Assembly (NCBI RefSeq): GCF_024166365.1
Contig: NC_064822.1
Span: 104,404,823 to 104,468,822 of the forward strand
DNA: 64,000 bases
Direction: 5' to 3'
From: Elephas maximus indicus
Taxonomy: Eukaryota; Chordata; Mammalia; Proboscidea; Elephantidae
Shown: one piece after another, positions 1-11,159 of the stretch
How the letters are laid out: each line of letters opens with the position of its first letter
Position numbering within the stretch: the stretch's first letter is position 1
Made by a program: the position numbers and the translations under genes
The notes under the pieces: model-generated
What the model saw: the letters and a program-made list of their open reading frames with translations, nothing else
What the model was told of the DNA's origin: nothing
The model's database searches: none

Positions 1-407
1 AGTTATCTAGTGGTGCTATAACAAATACAACAAGAGATTGACTTTAACAAACAGAAATTTATTTTCTCACAGTTTAGGAGGCTAGAAGTCGGAATTCAGG
101 GTGCCAGCTCAAGGGGAATGCTTTTTTTTGTGAGCTCTAGAGGAAAGCCCTTGCCTCTTTGAGCTTCTGCTTCTGGGCGATCTTCATATGGCTTGGCATC
201 TCTCTTGCCCCAATTTCTGCTTCTTAGTTTGCTTGTTTAATCTCTTTTATGTCTCAAAAAAGATTGGCTCAAAATACATCCTGTAATAATCCTGCTTCAT
301 TAACCTATCAAAGACAACCCATGCCCAAATGGGATTACAACCACAGGCAAAGAGGTTAGGAGGATTTACAACACATATTTTGGGGGGATACAATTCAATC
401 TATAACA
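1..407 (-). repeat. 3' LTR of the MaLR-type element (cut by window edge)
   Basis: It is near-identical over its length to 5036-5444: both contain 'gtgctgctayaacaraaatac', 'cagaaatttattttctcaca' and end '...attcaatcyataaca'. On the minus strand it starts TGTTATAG and would end ...AAGACA, the TG...CA form of LTRs. It also carries an AATAAA (seen as 'tttatt' on the plus strand) near its 3' end. About six terminal bases are missing at position 1. Confidence 0.8.
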
Positions 408-1126
408 TTGCACCCTTTGGGCCCCCCAAAATTTATGTCCTTGCCACATGCAAGATTCATTCACATCCTCCCAAAAGTCTTACATCAACTCCAAGTCCAA
501 AAGGTCATCTTCTGAATAATCTGAATCAAATATGGGTAATATGTTAGGTATATTCCATTCTGGGGCAAAATTCCTCTTCATCTGTGAACCTGTGAAATGT
601 AGAATACAAGTTATCTGCTTCCAAAATACAATCGTGGAACAGGCAAAAGGTATACATTTCCATTATAAATAGAAGAAATTGGAGGGAAAGAAGGGATAAC
701 AGGCACCCAGCAAGTCAGAAACCCAGCAGAACAATTTAAATTAGCTCTCAAGATTCGAAAATAATCTTCTGTTCTTAGGGACCATCTGTGCAATGGCCCC
801 ACTCTCCAGACTCTGTGTATTGTACACACCCTCTGGATTCTGGGTGGAGGCCCCTCAGCCCTGGGCTTCAGCTCCACCTTCCAGGCCCACTGGGATGGCA
901 ACTCTCCTCTCTTGGCTTTAGGGGGCCCTATTCTCCTAGTCCATTTGAGTGGCGGTCCCACCCCCTTGACCCCAGCAGGCCCCAATTTTTACCCCTTGAG
1001 CATAGCAACTCTGCCCCCTTAGCTTTTGGCAGCAGTCTCATCCTCCCCCCCCACCCCACCTCCCCCGCACACCTTAACAGCAGTGTCACACTCTGGAATC
1101 AAGTTGGCAAAGATCCCACGCTTTGA

Positions 1127-2889
1127 TCCTAGCCAGAGTTATTAGGCTAGATAAAGAAATAAAGGGCATCGAAATTGGCAAAGAAGAAGTAAAGATGTCT
1201 CAGTTTGCAGATGACATGATGTTATACACAGAAAAACCTAAAGATTCCTCAAGAAAACTATTGAAACTAATAGAAGAGTTTAGCAGAGTATCAGGATACA
1301 AGATAAACATACATAAATCAGTTGGATTCCACTACACCAACAAAGAGAACTTCATAGAGGAAATCACCAAATCAATATCATTTACAATAGCCCCTAAGAA
1401 GAGAAAATACTTAGGAGTAAATCTAATCGGAGATGTGAAAGACCTATACAAAGAAAACTATAAGACACTACTGCAAGAAACCAAAAGACACCTACATAAG
1501 TGAAAAACACACCTTGCTCGTGGATAGGAAGATGCAACATTGTAAAAATGTCTATTCTACCCAAAGCAATCTATAGATATAATGCAATCCCAATCCAAAC
1601 AGCAGTGACATTTTTTAATGAGATGGAGAAACAAATCACCAACTTCATATGGGAGGGAAAAAGCTCCAGATAAGTAAAGCATTGCTGAAAAAGAAGAACA
1701 AAGTGGGAACCCTCACACTACCTCATTTTAGAATATATTATGCCACCACTGGTACAACAACAGATACATAGACTAATGGAACAGAATTGAGAATCCAGAC
1801 ATAAATCCATCCATATATGAGCAGCTGATATTTGACAAAGGTCCAAAGTCTGTTAAATGGGGAAAAGACAGTCTCTTTAACAAATGGTGCTGGCATAACT
1901 GGATATCCACCTGCAAAAAAATGAAACAAGACCCATACCTCACACCATGCACAAAAACCAACTCATAACGGATCAAAGACCTAAATATAACATCTAAAGT
2001 GATAAAGATCATGGAAGAAAAAATAGGGACAATGCTAAGAGCCCTAATACATGGCGTAAACAGTATACAAAACATTACTGACAATGTACAAACACCAGAA
2101 GAGAAATTAGACAACTGGGAGCTCCTAAAAGTCAAACACCTATACTCATCCAAAGACTTCACCAAAAGAGTAAAAAGATTACCTACAGATTGGGAAAAAG
2201 TTTTTAGCTATGACATTTCCAATCAGTGTCTGATCTCTAAAATCTATATGATACTGCAAAATCTCAACAACAAAAAGACAAATAACCCGATTAAAAAATG
2301 GGCAAAGGATATGAACAGCCACTTTACCAAAGAAGACATTCAGGCTGCTAACAGATACATGATGAAATGCTCATGATCATTAGCTATTAGAGAAGTGCAA
2401 ATCAAAACTACCATGAGATTCCATCTCACCCCAACAAGGCTGGCATTAATCCAAGAAACACAAAATAATAAATGTTGGAGAGGTTGTGGAGAGACTGGAA
2501 CACCTATACACTGCTGGTGGGAATATAAAATGGTACAACCACTTTGAAAATCGATTTGGCGCTTCCTTCAAAAGCTAGAAATAGAACTACCATACGACCC
2601 TAAAGAAATAAGAGCCTTCACACGAACAGATATACACAAACCCATGTTCATTGCAGCCCTATTTACAATAGCAAAAAGATGGAAGCAACCAAGGTGCCCA
2701 TCAACGGATGAATGGATAAATAAATTATGGTATATTCACACAATCGAATACTACGCAACAATTAAGAACAATGATGAATCTGTGAAACATTTCATAACAT
2801 GGAGGAATCTGGGAGGCATTATGCTGAGTGAAATTAGTCAATTGCAAAAGGACAAATATTGTATGAGACCACTATTACAAGAACCCTAG
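1127..2889 (+). pseudogene. L1 ORF2 fragment (reverse transcriptase and C-terminal part), broken
   Basis: The first open piece (to 1503) contains the reverse transcriptase motif FADDMMLY followed by the sequence typical of L1 palm and thumb regions (KINIHKS, KYLGVNL). It stops at 1501-1503, and homology continues downstream in shifted pieces near 1999-2376 (LISKIYM, NNPIKKWAKDMN) and 2644-2889 (RCPSTDEWINKLWYIHTIEYYATIKNN split by stops, WRNLGGIMLSEISQ). These pieces are in the order expected for the ORF2 C-terminus. Multiple stops and frameshifts make it a pseudogene. The endonuclease and the N-terminal half are absent. Confidence 0.85.
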
Positions 2890-3934
2890 ATAAAGTTTAA
2901 ACACAGAAGAAAATACCCTTTGATGGTTACAAAGGTCAGGAGGGAGGGAGAGGGATATTCGCTAACTAGATAAAAAAAAAAAAAATTTTTTTTTTTTTTG
3001 GTAGACATAAATTTTTTTAGGTGAAGGAAAGGGCAGCACACAACACAGGGGTAGTCAGTACAACTGGATTAAACCAAAAGCAAAGAAGTTTCCTGAATAC
3101 AACCAAATGCTTCAAAACCCAGAGTAGTAGGGATGAGGGTCTGGGGACCATGATTTCAGGTCAACTGGCATAGCAAAATGTTTTAAGAAAACGCTCTGCA
3201 TCCCACTTTGCTGAGAGGTGTCTGAGGTCTTAAACACTAGCAAGTGGCCATCTAAGATGCATAAATGCATAAATTGCTCCCACCTGGAACAAAGGAGAAT
3301 GAAGAGCACCAAAGACATGTGGTAAAGATGACCCCAAGAGACAGAAAAGGCCACATAAACGAAAGACTTCATCAGCCTGAGACCAGAAGAACTAGATGGT
3401 GCCTGGCTACCACTGATCACCCTGCCCTGACAGGGAACACAACAGAGAATCCCTGATGGAGCAGGAGAACAGTGGGATGCAGATCTCAAATTCTCATAAA
3501 AAGACCAGGTTTAATGGTCTGACTGAGACCGGAGGGATCCTGACAGTCATGGTCCCCGGATCCTTTGATAGCCCAAGATTGGAACCATTCCCGACGCCAA
3601 CTCTACAGACAGAGGTTGGCCTGGATTATAAGATAGACAATGATGCTGGTGAGTAGTGAGCTTCGTGGCTCAAGTAGACACTTGAGAATATATAGACAAC
3701 TCCCGTCTGGTGGTGAGATGAGAAGGAAGAGGGGGACAGAAGCTGGTTGAATGGACATGGGGATACAGGAGGGAGTGGAGAAATGTGCTGTCTCATTAAG
3801 AGGAGAGCAGCTAGGAGTACACAGCAAGGTGTGTATAACTTTTTGTTCAAGAGACTGACTTGATTTGTAAACTTTCACCTAAAGCACAATAAATAAATAA
3901 ATAAAAACATTTAAAATTAAAAAAAAAAAAAAGA
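1127..3934 (+). mobile_element. 5'-truncated L1 LINE inserted in the MaLR element
   Basis: Plus-strand L1 fragment holding the C-terminal part of ORF2, an A/T-rich 3' UTR and a terminal A tail (3913-3932). A 16-bp target duplication with three mismatches flanks it: 1111-1126 (agatcccacgctttga) and 3935-3950 (agatctgaccctttga). MaLR internal sequence resumes right after the second copy, so the L1 arrived after the LTR element. A run of A then T at 2971-2999 interrupts the 3' UTR. It cannot move autonomously because its 5' half is missing and its frame is broken. Confidence 0.88.
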
Positions 3935-4798
3935 AGATCTGACCCTTTGAAACCCAGGATGCTGCGGACCCACCCTTTAAGAGCCAGGACAGCATGGCCC
4001 CACCCTTTGAAACCAAAAAGCCTCGATTTCCTTGCTCCTTCCAACAGTTCTGCTGATCTCCTAGCTGCTCTAGGAATGGGCCTTTTCTTTTCTTGGAGGA
4101 CAATAGATGTAGCTCCTTTGGCCTGTTTCCTGCCTGTAGAATTCCAAGAGGCAGACAGTGTTCTTTCCTTTTGCTCTTTCTTTGTCCCTTTCGGTCTAAG
4201 CTGACGGATTTGCTGCTGTGGTAGTTGGTAAGATCCATTAGTTACAGGCTTAACCTCTTTAACAAACGATTGTGTAGCCACATCCTTGGTGAACATTCTA
4301 GGGCATGTGACCTTAGTTTGTTCAACAGAATTTTCCAAATCTTTGAGTACTGTTTTCATTTTGCACAGTTCATTTTTAAGTCCATCTCTTCCCTATCACA
4401 TTTTACTATAAGCAACAAGGAGAAACTGCATGGCCTCTTTAAGATCTTGCTTAGAAATCTCCTCAGCCAGATATCCAGCTTCATCACTTACAAGTTCTAC
4501 CTTCCACCAAACATTTCAGCATAATTCAGAAGAGCATAGCTCTTTGCCACTGCATAAAAGCATCACCTTCTTCCATTATCTAATCACACAATCGTCATTT
4601 TCTTTCAAAGCCTCACCAGAAGCACATTTAACGTCCACATTTCTAGTGACATTCTGTTGCTGATGCTGTATCCATTCTCTAAGAGGATAGAGACTTTCTC
4701 TATAGCTCTTTGTACTTCTTTCTGAGCCCTCACCAGAATTGCCTTTGATGTCTATAATTCTACCAACAGTCTCTTCAAGGCAATCTAGGCTTATATTC

Positions 4799-4917
4799 TT
4801 GTTGTTAGGTGGTGTTGAGTCGGTTCTGACTCATAGCAACCCTATCTACAACAGAATGAAACACTGCCTGGTCCTGCACCATTCTCACAATTGCTGCTCT
4901 GTTTGAGCCCATCATTA
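4799..4917 (-). repeat. RTE/AfroSINE 3'-end fragment in the MaLR internal region
   Basis: The plus strand reads 'ttgttgttaggtggtgttg', then 'gagtcggttctgactcatag', then 'caaccctatctacaacagaa'. That is the reverse of the RTE LINE tail shared with AfroSINEs. The sequence beyond the shared tail matches the RTE rather than the SINE, so this is probably a severely 5'-truncated RTE insertion. Confidence 0.65.
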
Positions 4918-5029
4918 CTACTAAGCACCTTAAAACTTTGCCAGCCTCTACCTATTATCCAATTTCAAAACCATTTCCACATTGTAGGTGTTTGTTAGAG
5001 CAGCACCCTTACGTCTCAGTACCAAATTC

Positions 5030-5444
5030 TGTCTTAGTTATCTAGTGCTGCTACAACAGAAATACCACAAGTGGGTGGCTTTAACAAACAGAAATTTATT
5101 TTCTCACAGTTTGGAGGCTAGAAGGCTGAATTCAGGGTGCCAGCTCTAGGGCAAGGCTTTCTCTCTCTGTTGGCTGTGGAGGAAGATCCTCATCTCTCTT
5201 TGAGCTTCTGCTCCTGGCCAGTCTTCATGTGTCTTGGCATCTCTCTTTCTCCATCTCCGTTTCTTAGTTTGCTTGTTTAATCTCTTTTATATCTCAAAAG
5301 AGATTGACTCAAAATACACCCTACACTAATCCTGCCTCATTAACATAACAAAGACAACCCATTCCAAAATGAGATTATAACCACAGGCATAAAAGCTAGG
5401 ATTTACAACACATATTTTCAGGGAACACAATTCAATCCATAACA
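5030..5444 (-). repeat. 5' LTR of the MaLR-type element
   Basis: A 415-bp LTR with TG...CA ends (plus strand 'tgtcttagttatctag' ... 'caatccataaca'). It pairs with the copy at 1-407 and is related to the solo LTR at 34509-35024, which lies in the opposite orientation. The internal region begins immediately to its left. Confidence 0.8.
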
Positions 5445-7200
5445 ATTATGAACAATATCAATACTTCTATGTGCACATTCACCAGAGTTGGCAGGAGTCC
5501 TGACCCTGCCCACAGCCCTAAATCTATCTCTAACTCTAATCCTCTCCAGGTCCCTAGGTCTAACCTTAGCCTTAACCCTAACTTCAGGGAAACACTAACC
5601 TCTTCTCAAGCTCTCATGTCTGTCCTTAATTGAAACCCCTCCACCGGCAGGGGAGGACTAGAAGGGCAGGGGGAGCTGTGAAGCGTTCCCCAAGGGCAGC
5701 AACTGATCCCAGCTGACTTGAGAATTTCCCCCTCCCCAGGACTCTTTTGCTGTTGTCTCTGCCTCCCACCTCTCCCTGGATGTATGAACTCTGACCCCTA
5801 TTGGCCTTTGGGATATGTGTAGGGGTAGGAGAGGGGAGCCAAGAGCTGCGCAACCCTGCAATGACATCCCTTTCCCTTTCTATCCACCCACCAAGCCACC
5901 AAGCTAGCACCAGCTCAGCGCTGGTGGGCAGCCTAGGGGGAGGGATAAAAGCCTTTTTGATCCTGGGTAGAAGCAGCCACCTGAAAGGCCCTAGGTTTCC
6001 AGTAAAGAACACCTGCAGAGAATGCCCAGTATATAACCCAAAGAACTATTAGATCTCCCAGCTCCCAAAGCAAGAAATTAATGGACTGCCAGAGGCAGGA
6101 GATGGGGCTTGGGTCCCTGCTGGACAATGCCTAGCGTTAGGGAGAAGAAGCAGGGTCAGGAGTGAAAGCTGTCTCCAGTCATTCTCACCTAACACCTAAC
6201 TCCAAGAATTAGTATCAGCTTTGAGTCCTAGAAGTTGGGGGGATCTGTGCTGAGCTGATACATAGGAGCTGGAAGAAGAGCAAGGGAAAGGAATGAATCC
6301 AGGTTTGCCTCTGAGTAGGCTTTCAGCAATTCACTTGCTTTCTCAGCTTCAGTTGCCTTGTCTATTAAACAGAGATAATTATCTCTGGTTATAGCTACTC
6401 TTGATGGCACTAGTTTTTTTTTTTTTTTTTTATAGCTACTCTTAACCTTCAGGGAGATGAGGAGTTTCAGATGAGACAATGTATATGAAAGCTTAGGTCA
6501 CCTGAACACTTCCTGACATCTCTTCTGTGCCTGGCACTATGTCAAATGCTGAGGCTCCAGTGATGTACAAGCAATAGTCCCAGCTTGGAGAAGTTGGCAG
6601 TCTGGCCAGAGAATCAAGCATGACAGCAGATATTGTCAGTATAATGGGGGGAGTTTGACGAAGATTCAGTACAGTGTAAAGTCTTTTACACATGCAGGAG
6701 GACTCCTACAACTCACATCCTCGGTGTGGAGGCCTTTCTCTTCTAGGGGCTGGGACTTTGAAGGAAGAAGGGGTAGGGTAGGTGCAAAATGATGCTGGGC
6801 CCTCCACGGGACGTGTACTAATGAAAAAAGCAAGCAAGAGGCTGTAGGATCTGCAAAGCACTACCTAGGAGCTAGTTGTTTTGTTATTATGATCACCTGT
6901 ACTGTCCTCACATGGGCTAGAGAGGATAAGCCCTGGGCAGGAAAGCAGCTGTGCCCAGAGAGAGGCCTCGTGAAGGTCTCAAGGCCCAGAGCGAGCTCAG
7001 GGTGGACCTCCATTGGACGGTGTCATCAGGAATGTGTCTGTTGCCCCGGCTCTGCCCTATCCACCCAGGCTATCCTCTTGCCCACCTCTGATCCTCAGGT
7101 GCCAGGTGTCACAAGCCCAGTGGGATCTAAGGCTGGCAGGGACCCCAGACGCAAGGCTGGCCTCAGCAAGTGAGGGAGGGACTACTCCTGAAATATCCCG
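5445..7200. other. Intergenic, no gene seen
   Basis: Unique-looking sequence with only short, unconvincing open frames. A degenerate CCTAA-like stretch lies at 5515-5597, and a minute retro-insert at 6403-6430 is listed separately. No splice-linked coding exon, RNA gene or promoter could be supported. Confidence 0.5.
6390..6443 (+). mobile_element. 28-bp AfroSINE tail insertion with 13-bp target duplication
   Basis: A perfect 13-bp direct repeat 'tatagctactctt' (6390-6402 and 6431-6443) brackets just 28 bp. Those begin 'gatggcactag' and end in a T run, matching the last bases of an AfroSINE ('...gatggcagtgggtttggttttt'). It looks like an extremely 5'-truncated retrotransposition event. Confidence 0.6.
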
Positions 7201-9080
7201 GGGGAGGGGGGAGCGGAAAAGCTGAGAGGATGGCAGGCCGTGTACAATCCCTGGGGGGTCAGCAAGCCGGCACCACACACACCCTGCCACACGCACCCTG
7301 GAAAAAGCCTGTCAGTGGGGCTGCAAATACCCCAGGGTCTAGCACCCCCCGCCCCCCCTCAGGCTGGCTCAGGCCTCCTCTCCAGGCCAGAGAGAGAAAA
7401 ATAACAAAATGAGGAGAAAATAAGCTGTTTGGCTGTGGTGTGAGCAGGAATATCCATGCAGAGCTGCCCACCACTCACCCTTACTCACTCTTTCCACACC
7501 CAGCCAGGGCGCCCAGCATGAGACAGACCACCCCCCTGCCCCCTCCCCCGTCTGGGCTAAAAGCAGACGCTGGTGAGAGAGCAGCAGGTTATAAATAAGC
7601 CCAGGGAACTGCCGCCAACTCGCTCCCTTGTCATCCCTTGGGAGGGTGTGGGGTGGGGTGGCTCCTAGGGAGGAGCCAGGGCTGCCCTATTCCCCTGGGG
7701 CTGGAGGAAGTGGGGCTTCCAAGAGGCTACTGCATTTTTTTTACCCTTTTCAAGGGGAAGGAACCACCACTGCTCCATTTTCCCTGTATATTTATTTGCT
7801 CATCTGCTCAGCGCTAGGGTCCCCACCTCTCTGGGCCAGGCCTGGAAGCTCATAATGAAACAGCCCAAGGCTGCTCTGTGTCAGGCTGCAGCCCAGCGCC
7901 ACTTCCCTGCCTCATACCTGTTTACTCTCACCAAAACTGAAGTTCATCCATTCATTCAGCAGGCATTTACCGCAGGCCTGCTGAACGCCAGGCCTTGGGC
8001 AGAGGCACATCTGCTCATATGAGCACACACACACACACGTGCACATTCAGACCTCTGCTCTCATGTGCTCACACCAGCTACAGGCCCCCTTAAGCGTTTC
8101 CTGTCTTTAACCTGGCAACCCCATCAGGAAGGTGGAGTTTCAGGCTCCTTGTTCTGCCTCTTACTAGGTTATGTATGTATGGAGGGGGCTGAGAATAGGG
8201 CACCTAAACATTCCTGCTTCTCCCCTGAATAATGAGGGTGTCCTTCCTCTCCTCCCTACCCAATCATCCTCCCAGTGTAGGTGCCTTTCGCGGAAGAAAG
8301 AGCCGCTCTGTGGGCTGCTGGTAGGCACCTGCTCGGGCTGCCAGAGCCTCCTGCTTCCCAGCCACTTGCCAAGTAGTGCCAAGCCAGGCAAGAGGGTGCA
8401 GTGCCACCCTGGGAAGCTTCTAGCTCTGCTCCCCAAAGGCTGAACCCCCTCCCTTCTTCCTATTAATCCTCCTCGGAAGTAAAGGGGCCATTCCTGGAGC
8501 CCCCTCAGCCCTATTGTGGCCCCTCGCCCTCCTCGGCTGGCGTCTAATTAACTCCTCCTGCCCCTGGTTTTGTGTGCCCCCCTTACCCCACCTTGTCGGC
8601 CCCGCCCCTCCGCTCGGCCCGCTCCCCCCCACGGACATTCCAGCCCGGCCTGGGCCAGTGTGCCAGGGCAACCAGGGCCGGACCGAGGCCTAATCCCCCT
8701 GCTGCCTGGTCCGACTGGGGGAGCCCCACTCACCTCCCCGCTCTCTGGGGGCTGCCCGGCTCTGCTGTGGCGGAGACACACAATCAGGACAAAGGCGCAG
8801 CCCCCAGGGGGCTAACTCAGCCTTCACGCCCAGGTTGTGTGGCATTTGGGGAGTTTAATGAATTGTCCATCACGCCTTTCAGGGCCCGCCCGTCAGCCTG
8901 GATTAATCTTCGGAGCCCTGGTGGGGTAGGAGACACTAAGCCTGTATTTATTACTCTCCCATTGTCACTAATTGAGGTAATTATCTGTGACTCTGGCCCG
9001 GCCAACAATACAGCATTCACTCCCGGGACCTCGATGGGCCCGGCTCCCACTCTCGGCACCAACCCTCCCTTCCTCTCCTA
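7200..9080. promoter_or_regulatory. GC-rich non-coding block, possible distal regulatory region
   Basis: No coding exon is visible. Compared with its flanks this block is free of recognisable repeats and mixes GC-rich stretches with AT-rich transcription-factor-like islands: 'ggttataaataagcc' near 7589, 'tatatttatttgctc' near 7787 and 'taattgaggtaattatc' near 8969. In human the gene beyond DDN on this side is WNT1, which has known downstream enhancers, so a role for WNT1 or DDN is conceivable. This is inference from base composition, repeat depletion and gene order. Confidence 0.35.
8780..9030. promoter_or_regulatory. Homeodomain-site cluster, candidate WNT1 downstream enhancer
   Basis: Within 250 bp there are several homeodomain-type cores: 'tttaatgaatt' (8852), 'ggattaatctt' (8900, an OTX/bicoid-like GGATTA), 'cactaattgaggtaattatc' (8967) and 'acaatcaggacaaagg' (8779). 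They sit in otherwise GC-rich DNA. The mouse Wnt1 gene is known to have a neural-tube enhancer several kilobases 3' of the gene containing homeodomain sites, and this element lies on the DDN-WNT1 interval. The link to that enhancer is a hypothesis. Confidence 0.3.
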
Positions 9081-9721
9081 AACCCGCCAAGGGCTAAGTT
9101 GGACCCTGGAGCATGTTGGGAAAGTGGACAATGTCCCAAGGGAACAATGCTTCACCCCCCTAACCAGTGTCTCCCACAGTTACCACTATGAATTTGTGGC
9201 CAGGCAGAGATATAGTCTCCCCAAAGTAGGCAAGAAAATTAGGAAGCCTTTGTCAGGGTACAGGTTTGGCTGGCAGAACCCTCAGCTCACAAGGGCATGT
9301 TTCTGAGGTCTTTGGTCTTCTGAACTCCTCAAATCTCCACCCCTGGGCTGATGGCACCAGGATCTCACAAGACCCTTCTACGGACATACCCTCGTGTCCC
9401 TATAGCCTCCAGGGCCTTAGGGTATGGGGAGACTTTACCCCATCCCAGTTCTACTCTGAGGAGTTCACTCGACCAGGGCTAATAGAGTGACTGTTGATAT
9501 GATGGGGCAGGTTGAGGGAGAGAACAGGAGAGGGCTTGACAGGGTGCTCAGGGAAGAGCAAGAGGAGCCATTCTGGGAAGAAACATTCCCAGGGGTCACA
9601 CTAAGGTGGCCATGCAGCAACCTCAGAGAGGAACTTGGATTTGGAGGAGTGAGCAGTGCCGAAGGGTAGATTTCATGTGGAAACAGCTTCCCAGGGCAGG
9701 GAAACTGGTCTTGGGGAACAG

Positions 9722-9740
9722 GCGTGTGTGTGTGTGTGTT

Positions 9741-9769
<29 letters not shown>
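9722..9769. repeat. (TG)n(AG)n microsatellite
   Basis: Alternating TG runs (about 9725-9752, with one TTTG interruption) change directly into GA repeats to about 9769. Confidence 0.85.
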
Positions 9770-9771
<2 letters not shown>

Positions 9772-9784
9772 TTTGGGCAGCACT

Positions 9785-9905
9785 GGACTGTGGGCTCCTT
9801 GAGGGCACAGACTGTGTCTTTTGGCCACTGTTGTCTTTCCAAGAACTTAACATTGTACCTGGCACATAGTAGGCACTCAATAAATAGTTGTCAAATGAAT
9901 GGATG
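9785..9905. repeat. L2-like 3' end
   Basis: 'actgtgggctccttgagggc' followed by 'cctggcacatagtaggcact' and 'caataaatagttg' is the conserved 3' end of L2/CR1-type LINEs. The call rests on recognition only; no alignment was made. Confidence 0.55.
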
Positions 9906-10335
9906 GATAGATGAGGTGTTGGGGGTCTGTCTGCTCTTCTCTTCCACAATTGCATTTGGGCTCTTTATTCTTTCAGGATCTGCTGGAAGATGTCTAGACT
10001 ATCCTGGGACAGTTCTTCAATGGGCACTTCACCAGCTGGAAACGCTAAGGACCCTGGCAAAGCTCAAAGCTACAGTTGGAACAGCGCCACCTTGTGGTAG
10101 TTCTTGGGAGAGCTCCCGGAGAAAACCCAGCAAACAAGGCAGGGTCATCCCCGAAAACGGCAAGGGAGGGCGTCACGCTAGGCAGGAGCCATCCCTTTTC
10201 CAATATATATGACAATCTTTCTGCAGCACAATTTTGTCAGTTGTTCCTTCCTTCCAGCAGCATTTGCTGAGAGTCTGCTCTGTGCCAGGCTTGTAGAGGA
10301 TACAGAGCTAAATCAAAGGCACAGCTTTGAGTAAG

Positions 10336-10537
10336 GAGCCCTGGTGGCACAACGATTAAGCACTAGGCTGCTAAGAGAAAGGTTGGGGTTTGAATTCACC
10401 CAACAACTCCGGGGAAGAGGTGACCTGGCAACCTGCTCCCGTAAGGATTACAGCCTAGAAAACCCTGTGAGGCAGTTCTACTCTGTCACATGGAGTCTCG
10501 ATGAGTCAAAACTGACAGATGGCTCCTAACAACAATC
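10336..10537 (+). mobile_element. AfroSINE
   Basis: It starts 'ggagccctggtggcacaacg', the tRNA-related head with 'ttaagcactaggctgctaa', and ends 'ggctcctaacaacaat'. The middle contains 'cctgctcccgtaaggattac', a body variant distinct from the other AfroSINE copies in this window. Confidence 0.85.
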
Positions 10538-10639
10538 TAAGAGTAGCTTATGGTCTAGCAGGGGATTCCACAAGGTAACAAGACCAACAAAGGTCATTAT
10601 TAAGCAACAGGAGAAAAAGATGCTATGGGTATTAAGAAG

Positions 10640-11158
10640 AAAATCAGGACATTTCCAGCTCAAAAACTCTGTCTCTCACCTCTCCCTCAATTCCTTTCAC
10701 TAAAGTGGAAACATTTTATCCTTGCTTTCCAAAGACACTTCATGATTTGGCTCCCACACACCTTTTCAGAATTCCTTTCTTTCCATATCTCTGCACTCCC
10801 CAGAGCCTCTGTGCTCTGTGAAAGCTGTGTACTCCCACCTCTCTACCTTTGTCCATACCCAGGAATGCACCTCTTCTTCATATCTCCCCTCTCTTATTCA
10901 AATGTTCCTTTCTCCATGAACACTCTTTTAATTTATGTTGGCAGTGGCCTTGCCTCTGCCTTTTTGAGCCCCCAAAGCACCCTCTTGGTCAGGCTTTCAT
11001 TAAAACACGTATTCCCTGTCCCATTGGTGGTTATCTGTGTATGTTACTCACCCCCTTCTCCCCACCAAGCTTCCAGTTCTCTGAGGACATAGGCTCTGTG
11101 TTTCCTTCATTCTGGCATCTTTTAAAGCACTGGGCTAGGTACATCATATGCCCTCATT
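10640..11158. repeat. L2-like LINE fragment
   Basis: The C/T-rich sequence with 'cccattggtggttatctgtg', 'agttctctgaggacataggc' and 'tctggcatcttttaaagcac' resembles the non-coding 3' part of L2. The open frame across 10625-11092 has no recognisable protein and is not counted as a gene. Confidence 0.45.
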
Positions 11159-11159
11159 A

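Larger units (their letters stand above)
1..5444 (-). mobile_element. MaLR-type LTR retrotransposon, nearly complete, with nested L1
   Basis: Two like-oriented LTR copies (1-407 and 5030-5444) flank an internal region read on the minus strand. Just inside the right-hand (5') LTR the minus strand begins 'AGAATTTGGTACTGAGAC', the usual start of MaLR (THE1/MST/MLT) internal sequence. The stretch at 408-1126 resembles the antisense of MaLR internal sequence (for example 'ccccccaaaatttatgtcc' and a repeated 'accctttgaaa' motif). The internal part is split by an L1 at 1127-3934 and by an RTE tail near 4799-4917. No env-like or intact gag/pol frame is visible, as expected for MaLR elements. The left LTR lacks its first few bases because the window begins inside it, so target duplications of the whole element cannot be checked. 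The family assignment comes from remembered consensus features; the LTR pairing is seen directly. Confidence 0.8.

Noticed and set aside
3847-4359. 170-codon minus-strand frame at the L1/MaLR junction
   Set aside because: It spans the L1 poly(A) tail and MaLR internal sequence, so it is a chance frame across an insertion boundary.
5515-5597. Interstitial telomere-like CCCTAA repeat
   Set aside because: Only scattered 'ccctaa' and 'ctaacc' words in C/T-rich DNA with no regular 6-bp period.
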